Assembly: GCA_021399435.1 (NCBI GenBank)
Contig: JAJTUP010000019.1
Coordinates: 124,001-188,000 of the forward strand
Reading direction: 5' to 3'
Origin: Diaporthe sp. PMI_573
Lineage: Eukaryota; Ascomycota; Sordariomycetes; Diaporthales; Diaporthaceae
DNA length: 64,000 bases
A program made the translations under genes and the position numbers. Shown in pieces: positions 10,462 to 21,645 of this stretch. Below the pieces are notes generated by a model, which saw only the letters and a program-made list of their open reading frames with translations, had not been told where the DNA came from and did not search any database. How positions within the stretch are numbered: position 1 is the stretch's first letter; each line of letters opens with the position of its first letter.

Positions 10462-13363
10462 GGAACAATCAGCACTCAAAGTCATCATGAGACTCTAGCG
10501 TCTCCTTAGACCGGGAAGAACCCCGCATGAGAGAGCATGCTTCATGTTGTGATGAGGTCCAACAATTAACTTGACTTCCAAAGAATTGTCTCCATGTGCA
10601 GTGTGACTAATGACCTAATATCCCCGTCCTACCAATTTATACTTTTCAACACATAAATTCACCCGGTCGGCATTATTTATCCAATTCTGGCCCCGAGTGC
10701 TTTTCCCAGAGGTTTCAATAAATAGCTCGAAACCCGGGCACTTTGGATACGTTTTCAGCGGGTGTATTGGTGTGAATACAAGCTCTCAGACGTTATTATG
10801 GTCTTCAAATTAAAATCTTCGATTGTCCATGAGATTTACGACTCGAACTCCCCACAGATCACCGTACTCCTCCAACAATCAAGACTGGGGTCTGAAATAG
10901 TGGTAACATTTGTGGACCCTCGAGTACTCGGCGACATGCAGAAATGGTTCGAGCTCTCGAGAATGTACCAGAGACCAACTTGATTCCAGAAGAGGCACGG
11001 CTTGGCAGGTGTGAGTAACAGTGTTGTCTGCAGTACAATGCGCAACGTTGCAAAATTATATATTTGGCTGAACTGCCTCCAGCTTAGGCTGTACTCAAGC
11101 AACGTAGGAGCTTTTCCCCTATTACTCAGAAACTCGAACGCGAACGACCACTCTATGGGCCTTTCATCTGTATTAAACAATGGACATAGTTTCTGTTTGA
11201 GCTGTCAATAAGGTTTAATGTTGACAGCAAGTGAGCACAGGCCCGTTGAATGTTCCTTCGTACCAACTTCATTGGGAGCGGCTCCGCGGAGCGACGAAAG
11301 CACACCTCAAACTTCAGTTTCAACTGATTGTTGGTATTGATCGACGAATATATGCACGACGCCTGACCTTGCTCAACCAAAATTCTTATTCTCCAGCTAG
11401 TAAGTACCCATGGAACTACAACGCACTGGGATCCCGAAAGTCCCCTTGTCAGAGAGAAGATGATTGGGCAAGTTACCTGGGTAGCATACAAGTCTCCATC
11501 ACAACCACGAAAGTATCTCTGTCTCTGCTAATCCGATTATGATTCATCGATAATTACGTAATGGGCGTTTTGCACGAGACTGACCACATACTGCTCCATG
11601 TAACTATGGTTCCAGCAATACTCAGTCAAGACTACTTCAGCCAAACAATGACTTCACTTGGCTGGCTGTGAAACCGACAATCTGGACGCAAATATCCTTC
11701 AAACTCTCAGTCATTACAGCATGCATACCGACAACAATGAAGAACATATTTGACAGCTTGTCCTGAAACTTCTCAGTCTCTATCGGTGCTCCGTACACCT
11801 TGAAAGGGATTCAGCTAACGGCTCTGAGCCGGGAAACAGTAGCGTCAGCACCCCATACCATTGCGGATTCTGGCTGCCACGAACTCACCGGAACAATATT
11901 GCACCATGCGGATTGTACAGCGAACGTACTGGGCACCGGGACAAGACGGCGGAAAGAAGACGGACGAAGCGAGAGCGTGCAGAATTTGATGGATACTGTT
12001 CTTATCACGGAGGGAGTTAGCGTCCATTTCGAATTTCACGGGCAACTGTCACCGAGTAGTTCACAGAATTCATGGCAGAGTGCATATCGGGGGATGTGCC
12101 GGGTGCAACATACACTTCGATCAAGGAGCCCTTTTACCAACACAAATAGATCTTCATTCTGAAAGGGTTGTGGGAATATAAAGTGAAGAATAGCGAATCA
12201 CCTTCGTGTTAGCTCACAACCGAGAAAACTGATGCTGGACTCGTCAGACTTCAGTACGGAGCCGATTTACGGCTGAATCTCACAGAACACATTGCTTACT
12301 AACACAGATTCTCACTGTCGTCGATTCCCAACCCAGATTGGCTGTGAGTCAATTTTGACGTTGATGGCATGGATACGGGTGGGCCAACACCTCTGGCAAG
12401 TACAGTTGCAATGCAGCCGATACTTCAGTTATATGTGCTGCTATTGATCACACAAGATAGGTGGTTTCGTTTTTAATCCGTGTACGTACGCTTCTTAAGC
12501 ACACACAAGATAGCAGCATGGAAATTTGTATGATAGCTTCCCTGCCAGTTTTCTATCTCATCAGCAGCTGATGACTGTATCCTACCTCCAATGTACCTGT
12601 GCAACCCACAGTCGATCAGGCTCTCGAATGTGATCTCTTCTTGATATCAACAAGCGAAAGTCGGCTAGACTCGCTCTAGATGCCTAGGCAGTCATTCTGT
12701 CACTATGGCATCAATCATGGGAAGGGGACTGAGCCGAGTGGCTTAGTAAGATGACGCGGCTGTATAGAGAGGGTCGAAGGAATCCTATCGGAGCAGGCGT
12801 AAGTTCTGACAGTACGACGCCACATAGCTCTCCAATATCTTCATCTATAAATAGCCAAGCACAGACTTTCCCTTCTCTAGTTAGACAGTTACGATATTCT
12901 TTTTGGTTAGACGGGTACGAGGTGCTCGCCCATTCGCCAATCAAAAGTCGCCGCTGGGACAGGCTTGACTACTCTCAGATCCTGCAAGCAGTAGCTTCGC
13001 ACTTGAATGGACATATCAGCGGCTCCAAATCCCAAGCCCCTGTTGAGTTGGATGAAGCTTGTCAAGCTGATTCCAAAATTGAGGCCCAACAAGCTAGCTG
13101 TCAGAATGTCTCGTATGGATCTAGCCCCTTTGGACTGAAGATGTGAATGGCAAAGGCATGCTCATCCTCAGAGTTGATGTCGAGGCTGCGGATTGTGGAG
13201 AGTATATATCGTGAGACTGGAACTGCTTCATGGTGATGAGCGCCGACCACATTATCAAACCAATTGTGCAGATATCATAGCCACAAGTTCAATACTCCAT
13301 TCCCTTTCCCCTCGCTGTACCAATTAACTCTCAAAGGCTCAAGTTGATCAAGCTGCTGCCAAG
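10462..13363. other. Gene-poor spacer, 2.9 kb
   Basis: No well-supported gene. Short open frames occur (for example an ATG frame 12751-13146 of 131 residues), but none has recognisable domains, consistent composition or a good partner exon. A TATA-like TATAAATA at 12846-12853 is followed by a pyrimidine-rich stretch and could be a core promoter with no identified product. The 3' part is the upstream region of the RTA1-type gene. Confidence 0.45.
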
Positions 13364-14374
13364 ATGTCGAACCTTTGTCCTCTCCAAAGCAATATCAACT
13401 GCACCGTGGGAACATGTCCCCTGAGCTGCGCCCAGGTGGATTATCTGCCTACGCTTGCTGGCAATGCCCTCTATGCTGCTGCTTTCGGCCTGCTTCTGGT
13501 TGTGCAGCTCGGCCTGGGTATCAAGTACAAGACTTGGGGATTTACGGTCGGCATGATCTGTGGTCTTATTCTTGAGGTTGTTGGTTATGCCGGTAGAATC
13601 ATGCTGCATGATAACCCATTTGACTTTAACAATTTTATCATGTAAGCTTTCCTACATCCTGACAAAATTCGAGAACAGAGTCCTGACAAACCTCACAGCT
13701 ACCTCGTCCCCTTAACAATTGGCCCCGCCTTCCTCGCTGGCGCTCTCTACCTCGGCCTCTCCCGCATAATAATAGTCCACGGCCAGCACATCTCCCGCTT
13801 CAGTCCACGCACCTACACAATCACGTTCATGACAAGCGACTTCATCTCTCTTGTTCTCCAAGGCTCGGGCGGCGGCCTCGCAGCCACAGCCGACGATTAC
13901 TCCGGAAGCGAGACAGGCAGAGCCATCATGGTCGCCGGTGTTGTGTTTCAAGTCGTCTCGCTGCTCATATTCATGGGCTTGTGGTTGGAATTCATATTCT
14001 GCCTCCGCAAGACGAGTGAGAGCGCTGAGAATGTAAACTTCATGCAGCTGAGAGACACAAAGAAGTTCACTTGGTTCCAGTATGCACTCGGTACTGCTGT
14101 TTTGCTGATTTTCCTCCGTTCAGCCTACCGTGTTGCAGAGCTGCAGCAAGGTTTCAATGGACCCATTGCCAATGACGAGGTGTCTTTCATGATATTGGAA
14201 GGGCCAATGATTTTCCTGGCAGTGCTTGCGATGACGGTGTTGCACCCTGGTATTGCATTTGGGGGTCTGTGGAGCTGCGCGACTTGGTCGGTTCGGCATT
14301 CCACGAATACTGCTTTGGACACGGGCAGCTCGTCTATGCATGATGTTCACCTGCAACGGAAGCACAACCCTTGA
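13364..14374 (+). CDS. RTA1-like seven-helix membrane protein
   Basis: Exons 13364-13641 and 13699-14374 (intron GTAAGC...CACAG) encode 317 residues. RTA1-family proteins are fungal plasma-membrane proteins with seven segments, linked in yeast to resistance to 7-aminocholesterol and to sphingoid-base export. Landmarks are the Cys-containing extracellular N-terminus, YAAAFGLLLVVQLGLG, the GLILEVVGYAGR block, YLVPLTIGPAFLAGALYLGL immediately after the intron, SDFISLVLQGSGGG, and FLRSAYRVAELQQG near segment 6. The C-terminal tail is short and polar. It converges on the Zn2Cys6 regulator, with about 205 bp between stop codons. The substrate is unknown. Confidence 0.9.
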
Positions 14375-14579
14375 AAGCCATCCGGCTGAGAGCGAACGTG
14401 TGAATGTATTGCGGTGCCTCGAAGACTTGGCGAGGTATTATATGCATCAGCTCAATCAGCAGTACAATTAGGAAACCCGGGCGTGGTAACTAGACACTAT
14501 ATTGACGGCTTAACCTCGCAGGCGTATCATAGGTAGTGTTTTCTATCTCTGGAACAACTAGAAAGAGGGGTCCGCTGCG

Positions 14580-16157
14580 TCACAGCTTGATATACTCCGT
14601 GATAGTCTGCCATTCTCCCAATAGGCCCCACGGCTTCGACTGGAACACAACTTCAATCGTGCCCGGGCAAGCCGGGCTGGGCACAACGGTGTAGTCAGGA
14701 TTCCGAAAGTCAAAAGAAGACTCGATCGGGTTGTAGATCCGTGACTGATCATCGGGAAGGGGGAGGCCATGGACTCTACAAGTCTCATCTGGCAATTCCT
14801 CCTCGTTGAGGTACCTTTCTTCTAGCTCGATCACGCGTTTGGCCGTCACGTATGCGTAATGCCCATTCCAAAGTCCTTCCCTCCGAGGCGCGAATTGCAG
14901 CAGTTCCAGCGCGCGTCTTCGTATTGTGGGATGACGGCACTTCAGCGCGGCATAGTATAGAGGCCCAAGGATTTGTATGTCAAAAGACAGCGGCTGTGGT
15001 GTTACCCTTTCCACGCCTGACTTGGCAAACTGTTCCGCGCAATGCACAAGCTCTTCGAAGTCTTTGTGGTAGGGGTCTGGGGCCATCTCGCCAGCTATGG
15101 TGCAGACTCGCAACCAGATGTAAATGACTTTGTAATGCACCAAAAGTAGATTGACCGCGTCCTGTTTCACTGGCTTGCCTGCAGCCTGCAGCCGTTCAAC
15201 AAGCTCGTTCAGTTGTCCGCGCCATGTATCCAGTCTTGTTTGAAGTTTAACCTGTTCAACGAAATCGTCGATCTCATTTTGGAATATAGCTGCCTTAGGA
15301 ACAGCACCGTGAATGAATCGAATGCAGGAATCTGAGATCTCGACGAGCCGTTGTCTGGAATCGGTAAGGTCTTGATGACGCGAGCCTTCTGTAGCCGCAA
15401 GACCGTATATTGGCGGCATTATTCTGCCGGCGAGGGAGCAGAGTACATTGAGACTTGAAAATATCGGAACGATGTGATCTTCAATGGCTTTTAGATCATT
15501 GGACGACAGATTGCATGTGTTGCTGATGGGATGGATCGCAGCCAGAATATTGAATCCGCTCTGAACGTGGAGCAGAGCAGATTCAATGTTGCCCCTCAGG
15601 AACTCGATGCACGTGAAAAGAAGGCAGCAGACCAGAGATACCAAGTGCGAGTTGGGATGCGCTCGAATTCGAGCTGAGAGGCTCTTGACTGCTGTTCTCC
15701 ATTGCTGTTGGCCCTCGGGATTGGCATTGATATAGCCTGCTCGTTGCCCTAAAGACGATTCAACGTCTTGATAGATGACGCTGATGGCTGATACGGCATG
15801 TCGAATTGATGGCTCGGAGTGTGATAGTTGCAACACAAGCTTGCTCCAAAACTGCGAATCGAATTGTCCATCCAACGCCGTGGCAAGTTTTTGGTGGAAG
15901 AAGTCAAGACCAGGGTCATTTCTAAAGTATGCCGGTTGACTTGTAGGAGGCAGATATATGGTGAATATGTTTCGACGTGATGGTGCTATATGTGCAGTGT
16001 TGTACTCGCATTTTCGGCCTCCAACAGCACAACGTCGACAGATAGGTTTTGCTTCATCGCATTTTACACGGCGAGCCTTGCAAGTACTGCACCCGGTTCG
16101 AACTTTGGACGTGCTTTCTCGGGTTCTCTTCGGCACAAGATCCAATCCATGGGTCAT
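14580..16157 (-). CDS. Zn(II)2Cys6 transcription factor
   Basis: A single exon of 525 residues from ATG 16157, which has a strong CACCATG context. An in-frame ATG at 16229 would add 24 hydrophobic residues unlike a regulator and has weak context. The binuclear zinc cluster is C23-x2-C26-x6-C33-x6-C40-x2-C43-x6-C50 within GCSTCKARRVKCDEAKPICR. The rest is the helical 'fungal-specific' middle region often annotated as DUF3468-type, starting near FFHQKLATALDGQFDSQFW and ending WGLLGEWQTITEYIKL. It probably binds DNA in the nucleus. The nearest candidate target is the convergent RTA1-type exporter, a pairing common for fungal resistance genes, but this link is inference. Confidence 0.88.
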   Translation of the reverse strand: MTHGLDLVPKRTRESTSKVRTGCSTCKARRVKCDEAKPICRRCAVGGRKCEYNTAHIAPSRRNIFTIYLPPTSQPAYFRNDPGLDFFHQKLATALDGQFDSQFWSKLVLQLSHSEPSIRHAVSAISVIYQDVESSLGQRAGYINANPEGQQQWRTAVKSLSARIRAHPNSHLVSLVCCLLFTCIEFLRGNIESALLHVQSGFNILAAIHPISNTCNLSSNDLKAIEDHIVPIFSSLNVLCSLAGRIMPPIYGLAATEGSRHQDLTDSRQRLVEISDSCIRFIHGAVPKAAIFQNEIDDFVEQVKLQTRLDTWRGQLNELVERLQAAGKPVKQDAVNLLLVHYKVIYIWLRVCTIAGEMAPDPYHKDFEELVHCAEQFAKSGVERVTPQPLSFDIQILGPLYYAALKCRHPTIRRRALELLQFAPRREGLWNGHYAYVTAKRVIELEERYLNEEELPDETCRVHGLPLPDDQSRIYNPIESSFDFRNPDYTVVPSPACPGTIEVVFQSKPWGLLGEWQTITEYIKL

Positions 16158-17784
16158 GGTGAAAGGTGCTACAACACAGGGCAGGCTTGGGGAACAAAGA
16201 ATTGCTGGGAAAAGTTGAGGAAAACGCATCCGATTGCAAGGGGAAGCTGAAGAGTGAATTGAATAGGTAGGCCGATTAACACTAGTAGCGGCTTGAGAAT
16301 GAGAGGCGAGGTCAGAGAGCTCATTTGGAGACTGTGATCCAGTCAGAGGGAAAGTCAGGACTGGTGATTGCTCCTATGTTAGGTCAGAATGAGTCCATCA
16401 GGGGCTTTGAAGTGGGGACAGCGCATCCTTATGTACTGCGCCACAGGGCTTCATAAGCGCTAGGCCTCGGAGTTTAAAGGTGCCAAGAAGGGGCTGGCGT
16501 ACACGTATACACTGCCAGTGGCCACGGCTGCAGAGTGAAATTAAGAGTGAATGGGACTGCTACGGTTGCTACGGTTCATTTGGACATAAGGAGAGGTCAA
16601 CTCATGTTCCAAAGGCAAGAATTTAGACCTTTGTGGTGGAAAATGTGAGCACAGGCACAACATTGAATCAGGCGACTTCAGGAGCTTCCTCTTTATACCA
16701 TGTATGAAACCCCTCCGGTGGTACAGCGCTGAGCACCGCGAGCTATGCAGCAGCCCTTGATACTAATGCGATATTTATCATATAAAACCGTATAAAACCA
16801 TTTGAGAAAGTACCAGATAAGTTCTACTGACGCATTAGTCATGTTCCTTTGAATGACATCCGCTCAGGGAATCCAAAGCTATAAGATGAGGTGGCAATAC
16901 AAAGCTATTCGCGCCGAAAAAAAGACAAGTACGATTTGCGCCAGAGGTCTAATTCATATGCTCCTATAGCTGAGGCAGCTGCACACGGGCTCTATAGATC
17001 CTGCAGTTCGAATCGCCAAGAGGGGCGTAAACAACTATGGCTTCCGTCTACTTCTCCTGGATTCAGCCTCTCAAACCTATCTGGTCCAGTCTCTGCCACA
17101 CAAGAGACGGGCACCATATTCAGCACGGCAAGAATCCTGGATTTAAGATCCAGGTGCAAAATGAATTCATTTTCGCTACATTATAGTGATCGGACTGGAC
17201 TTTTCCACGCTGAAGTCATCTGAGATAATTATGGAGTTGAAAGAGCAACCTTAGTATTGGGAGAATTACAAGGAATTACTCGTTGTCATGGAAGCCACAT
17301 CGGCAAGGGCTGATTTTGACGGTCATACAAGGATACAGATTGTTACCAAAAAATTGTAGCTTATGCAAGCTTCCATTTTCTTTTCGTCTGATCAACGACC
17401 GTTGGGTAGTGTTGGATGTTGCTAGAAGCTCTGTAAGATTACATGGTAAATTGCATATGCAGCTTGCCGCGCTAGTCATCTGATATGGGAACAAACGAAA
17501 GCGAGGCAAAACAACACATCTCGTTTCATTCTAGAAGTACTCTAGACCTGGTAACGACATTCTCATATTGTGGATTAGGTCCTCTGATCTTCGTGCTGGT
17601 TGGGCTCAATAGACGAGGTGCCCTCTAACTGGCAGCGTAACACTACAAGGTCAGTCACTGACGTGCAACTGTCACAGAGCATGGGCCTATAAAATTTCCC
17701 GCGGACAAAGATTGCGACCAGGGTGGCTGCCTGTCCCGGCCACATTTCAAACAAGATATTAGCATGCACATCAACAGCAGGATC
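16158..17784. other. Intergenic spacer, AT-rich
   Basis: Upstream region of the Zn2Cys6 regulator followed by AT-rich sequence. No supported gene; the open frames seen have no ATG or show no coding character. Confidence 0.45.
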
Positions 17785-18239
17785 ATGGATCAATTTGCTA
17801 ATGGAGAAGCCCTTAGGTCACCGCAAATACCTCTTCCAATCCTTGCGAATATCACCGAGAACATGACGTTAGACATCAATCATCATTGGTATGTTTCTAA
17901 TCCGCTAGTCACGATACAGCGCCAGCACTGACAATCCAAAGCCCTGTCTGTGCTAAAAAGGGCAACAGACGATGCGTCAAGCTAGGACACCTCATCGAGT
18001 GTGACATTCACAAAGGCAAATACCATAGCCGACTATTTGAGTGTGTGTCGTGTGCTGAAGCTTGTGCCCGCGAGGAGAAGGCCACCAAGAAAGACCAAAG
18101 CTCTGGCAGCGCAGAAGATGAGAACAGGCAGCAGAAGAAGAGTCGGAAAAGAGGCAAAATCAAGGCCTGCCACGAGAAAACAATGAAGCAGATCAGAAAG
18201 GAGCTGCGCGAGGAGAAGAGAGCGTCGTCCAGTGACTAG
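17785..18239 (+). CDS. Small Cys-rich, putative zinc-binding protein, two exons
   Basis: Exons 17785-17888 and 17942-18239 join across a 53-nt intron (GTATGT...CTGAC...AAAG) to give 133 residues. The join itself creates the first CxxC. Cysteines fall at 35, 38, 46, 55, 69, 72, 76 and 111, with His at 58 and 63 between the two CxxC pairs, the layout of a small zinc-binding module (CPVC ... C ... C-x2-H ... CVSC). The N-terminal 30 residues are unstructured-looking and the C-terminal half is a highly charged Lys/Arg/Glu-rich tail, possibly nuclear. I do not recognise the family. The other AG sites tested downstream of the donor give an immediate stop, which supports the chosen splice. Without the splice the gene would be missed. 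Confidence 0.6.
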
Positions 18240-19018
18240 GAACGGGGGAAACGCATCAGACCACGCCAGCAACGATGGCCATTACGAGACACACGACCCC
18301 AAGACGAGCAAAGGATTGAACGGAAAGACGGCTCGAATTATAGAATATAGAAACGATTTCGCCGTGCCTAGAGAATTGCAGCTCATTGAAGTCAGGCCGA
18401 GGGCCGAATGCCCAACGTGTATGAAACTGCAAGGCTGAATTTCCGGGCATGGCCGAGCCAGCGTCGTCCATTTTGTCCCACATGATTCAGTGATCATACC
18501 GCAAGTTTGAACTCCCATGCTTCCTGACTGTTGCCTCTGCGGCCGGAGTGCGGGCTTGAAACCCAGAATTGGGCGTTTCGGTCAGGTTCTAGCCCACTGG
18601 GGGCGAGGTGGCCGCATTCGTGGCCGCCCGTCCCTCGGCTCAGCATCCGACAGACTGGAGGCTGAGCGGCGCGATCTCACCTGCATTTGACATTTATTGG
18701 CTGGCAGTCATCATTTCTGGTCGGCCCGGCCTCAAGCTGCAATAATGCGGTAGAGCTTTTGTGCCATGTGGGCCAAACGCCAATAATCCCAACGCAGGCA
18801 CGAACCAGGTCCACTTTGCCGCCCCGAGGTGACCTTCTCGCAACACCACCGCTTAACCAATCGCCGTGCGGTTCCTGAATGACCTGGAGCTAGGTTGGTG
18901 GCCGTTGATGGCCGCATGTTTCCATGCATCGTTTCAGACCGGGGCTTCATCGGCTACGACGGCGATGACTGTCGACATTTTGCCGTTCGCAGAGAGCGTG
19001 TGTGCATTTCTTCCCGAG
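18240..19018. other. Intergenic spacer
   Basis: Nothing coding is supported. The right end looks like a promoter (TATAATAGGAGC near 19019) leading into the pyrimidine-rich spliced transcript described next. Confidence 0.4.
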
Positions 19019-20330
19019 TATAATAGGAGCGCCGATCCCACTCCTTACCCAACTTCTCATTAGTTCTCCACCAGCACCACCGACACTCATTCAACAGTCA
19101 CTCGTTTCCTGGCCGCATATGTCTAGGCCCTTCGCCATGTGCTTACATCCCAACTATAGTCAATCGCTTGGCCGCGGCTGATCTGCCACGACTCCACAGT
19201 TCCTCGTCTATTTCTCCCTGCCGTTCGTTAAACCCTGGGGGCTTCGACTTACACTCTCTTTCGCTCATTTACGCAACCGACCATGTCGAACACACTCTTT
19301 TCACACATAACGGACACACCTTAGCGCCTCTCATTCGCAATCACACTCATTTCAGTCCACCCTGTCGACGAACGTCAGGACCAACTACTGTCAATCATTT
19401 CCCACCCTCTACGTGTGTCATCCGTACACAAAGTCTCCAGCATCACTATTTTGCATACCCTCTCGGCGTACAATATTTTTGAAGACCTAGCGGCGTTTTC
19501 ATAGAGGCATTGAGTTTCATTGGTTATCATACATTTACGTGAGTATAATCGAGAAACACGCTCATCAGCAAGCGGTTGAGCGCTAATTGTACTTAGGCTC
19601 TCATTTCACGAAATGGGCATACCCTTCGCTCAATCTCTGCTCATTCGACACTCTTTTAATCCTTGCCCAGGACAGCAACTCTACGTGTCGGTGGCCCTTG
19701 ATAATTTGAACAAGGTGAGTCCTCCCGCGGACCGTTTACAAGGTAGAGCTCCGCTGACTTGTGGCTTTTAGAACAGTCTCGCGACTCAATGACACAACAT
19801 TCTGCATCTGGTTTTCTGCATATTTGAATCCCCGCCTATCACTCGTTCCTCGCATTTACGTTCATGTTACGGCTCTAGGTTTATGACTCTCCGACTTACG
19901 ACGCTCTTTCTGATGATGGCTTAATGATCATGCATTTTCGGCGGTGTGCACATGTGTTTAGCCAATCCGGGTTTCCGGTGGTATAATTCCTGCTCCTAAT
20001 AGACTTTGCATTTGCTTTCGGACGAAAATCAACGGTACATAACACACTCGCTTGTAAATAGTCACTCTTTAAATATACCTACCTACGGGTACATACTTCC
20101 TCTTCAGGACCAATGATAGATTTGCAATGAATATTCGCCTGCCTTTCTGCTTGTATAAAATTTGACCATTGTATAAGGTGATAACTGCATTCTTCGCAGG
20201 GGGCCGAATTTCTCTAGTAATAGCACAGAGCCCCGCTCAGCGGCGTTCACAAAAGCTGGCACCGGAATCGAAGTTGGTTGTCATTGGCAGTTGAGACAGT
20301 AGTTTCACAAATAAACTTTATACCCGATAA
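19019..20330 (+). ncRNA. Probable spliced transcript with little coding capacity
   Basis: Downstream of a TATAATA element the sequence becomes strongly C/T-rich with many CACTC and TCATT runs, typical of fungal untranslated leaders. Two textbook introns follow: 19539-19596 (GTGAGT...GCTAAT...TTAG, 58 nt) and 19715-19771 (GTGAGT...CTGAC...TTTTAG, 57 nt). Apart from a 40-codon frame that crosses the second intron, no reading frame of useful length runs through the exons. The two ends are guesses; the 3' limit in particular is not defined by sequence. It could be a long non-coding RNA or a long 5' leader whose coding sequence I could not find. Confidence 0.35.
19613..19792 (+). CDS. Possible 40-aa spliced micro-ORF
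   Basis: ATG 19613 opens a frame through 19714, and after removal of the 57-nt intron continues from 19772 to a TGA ending at 19792, giving 40 residues (MGIPFAQSLL... to ...SLATQ). It is the first ATG after the first intron of the putative transcript. No signal peptide or domain is recognised. It may be a translated micropeptide, a regulatory upstream frame or chance. Confidence 0.25.
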
Positions 20331-21126
20331 GTATCTGCGCAGAGTGTTCCTGAAAGTCGTAGCGTCTGCCCAGCTGCCTCAGTAAGACCGGATCTGCACA
20401 TCCACAAGCCCCGACAATCTAAAGAGAAGGAGATGCAGGCGGTCAGATGACTAGAGGTATCGCTCGCTCGGACTGGGATTTATATCTGGATGAAAAGAAG
20501 AATTTTTCTATTATAATACTGCTCAAGCCAAGAAAGGCTTCCCGCGAGCAATGTGACTGAGTAAAAATGTGGAAGACTGCCTAAGCGTGCTCTCATATTT
20601 CCGGTTGTAACACGCCAAGGCTGTATTTGAAACTTGACTCAACTGAAAGGGCTTGAGGTCTCCATATGCGACAATTGGTGGCTGCTCGCTCTGATTCGCC
20701 CGTGTTTTGTAGCTGATACAGGACGGTTCCAAGCTCGTGGCGGTGGCAATGGTAACGTCGATCCCGGAACTAACCTAGGGAGTGTTCTAATTCCGGCCTT
20801 GCCCGAGTCAGATTACTGTTCCGGGGATGATCGATTTTCCTCAAAAGATTTAGGGGCTTCCAGCGCCGTGGTTTAGGATTTCACATTGATGGCCCCGAGT
20901 CAGAAGATCGCGTGCCCAGATGTCTTGGAATTTCTGTCATCCATGCAGATGATGAAGTCGAAGTAGGCCGCCGAGACCATCGTCAAACGCAGCATACTTA
21001 AAGGAATCAGAAGACGTCCTCAAGCTCACTTGTCCCATTGGTATCCGCCTATCAATTGACAAGTAGACTGAAGACTTCATTCCTTTCATTTCAAGGCATA
21101 TTCATTTGGCAAGCAAATTTTTCATA
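20331..21126. other. Intergenic spacer
   Basis: No supported gene. The region immediately before 21127 is the presumed promoter of the small secreted peptide. Confidence 0.45.
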
Positions 21127-21318
21127 ATGCAGTTCGCCAATCTTTTCGCTCTCTTCATGATCACCGTTGGCGTCAGCGCTAAGTGTATCGACCGCGGCGA
21201 AACGCTGTGCGGTGGAGACTTCTCGTTCAGGTGCGCCATAGGCGGTGACCCAAACCAAGACCGCTGCTGTGACACCTTGGAGTGTGTCTGCGAGTCCGAA
21301 AATTGTCTCGACGCCTAA
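21127..21318 (+). CDS. Small secreted cysteine-rich peptide
   Basis: An intact 63-codon frame beginning at ATG 21127 (the frame upstream of it opens only at a TTG). Residues 1-18 form a clear signal peptide (hydrophobic ANLFALFMITVGVSA, cleavage near the Ala before Lys-Cys). The mature part is about 45 residues with eight cysteines, including one adjacent pair (RCCDT), spacing C-x7-C-x7-C-x10-CC-x4-C-x1-C-x4-C. This fits a four-disulfide apoplastic peptide. Size and pattern match candidate effectors or antimicrobial peptides, but no named family is recognised. A stretch of 16 A's and a splice-donor-like GTAAGT lie just after the stop. Confidence 0.7.
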   Translation: MQFANLFALFMITVGVSAKCIDRGETLCGGDFSFRCAIGGDPNQDRCCDTLECVCESENCLDA

Positions 21319-21645
21319 GAGTAAGTAAAAAAAAAAAAAAAATCACTTCGGAGTCTCATATAGCCTTGGAATTTATACTGATGCATGTTCGCTCTAGATA
21401 CGGTGCAGCGGCGTGAAAATCAACGCCGCAAGGCACGGCTCAACACTAAAACTTATAGTGCGAAATAGTGGCATCTAACAGAACACTGGTTTACAGAAGT
21501 AGATTAGAAAGTCACTGTTTAAAGCCTTGTATAGCGAATCTCACTATTATCGTCGATTAGACACATTGTTCCTTATCCTTATAGGACACTCATTGCCGTT
21601 CCAGCTTAGTAGAGGAACTCAAAGAATACGAATAGTCCATAATTG

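Noticed and set aside
12711..12800. tRNA-like A-box (GCCGAGTGGCTTAG) at about 12732
   Set aside because: No matching GGTTCGANTCC B-box or cloverleaf at the required spacing; a chance match.
12751..13146. 131-codon ATG frame before the RTA1-type gene
   Set aside because: No domain, no signal peptide, no coding-like third-position bias; a TATA-like element lies inside it.
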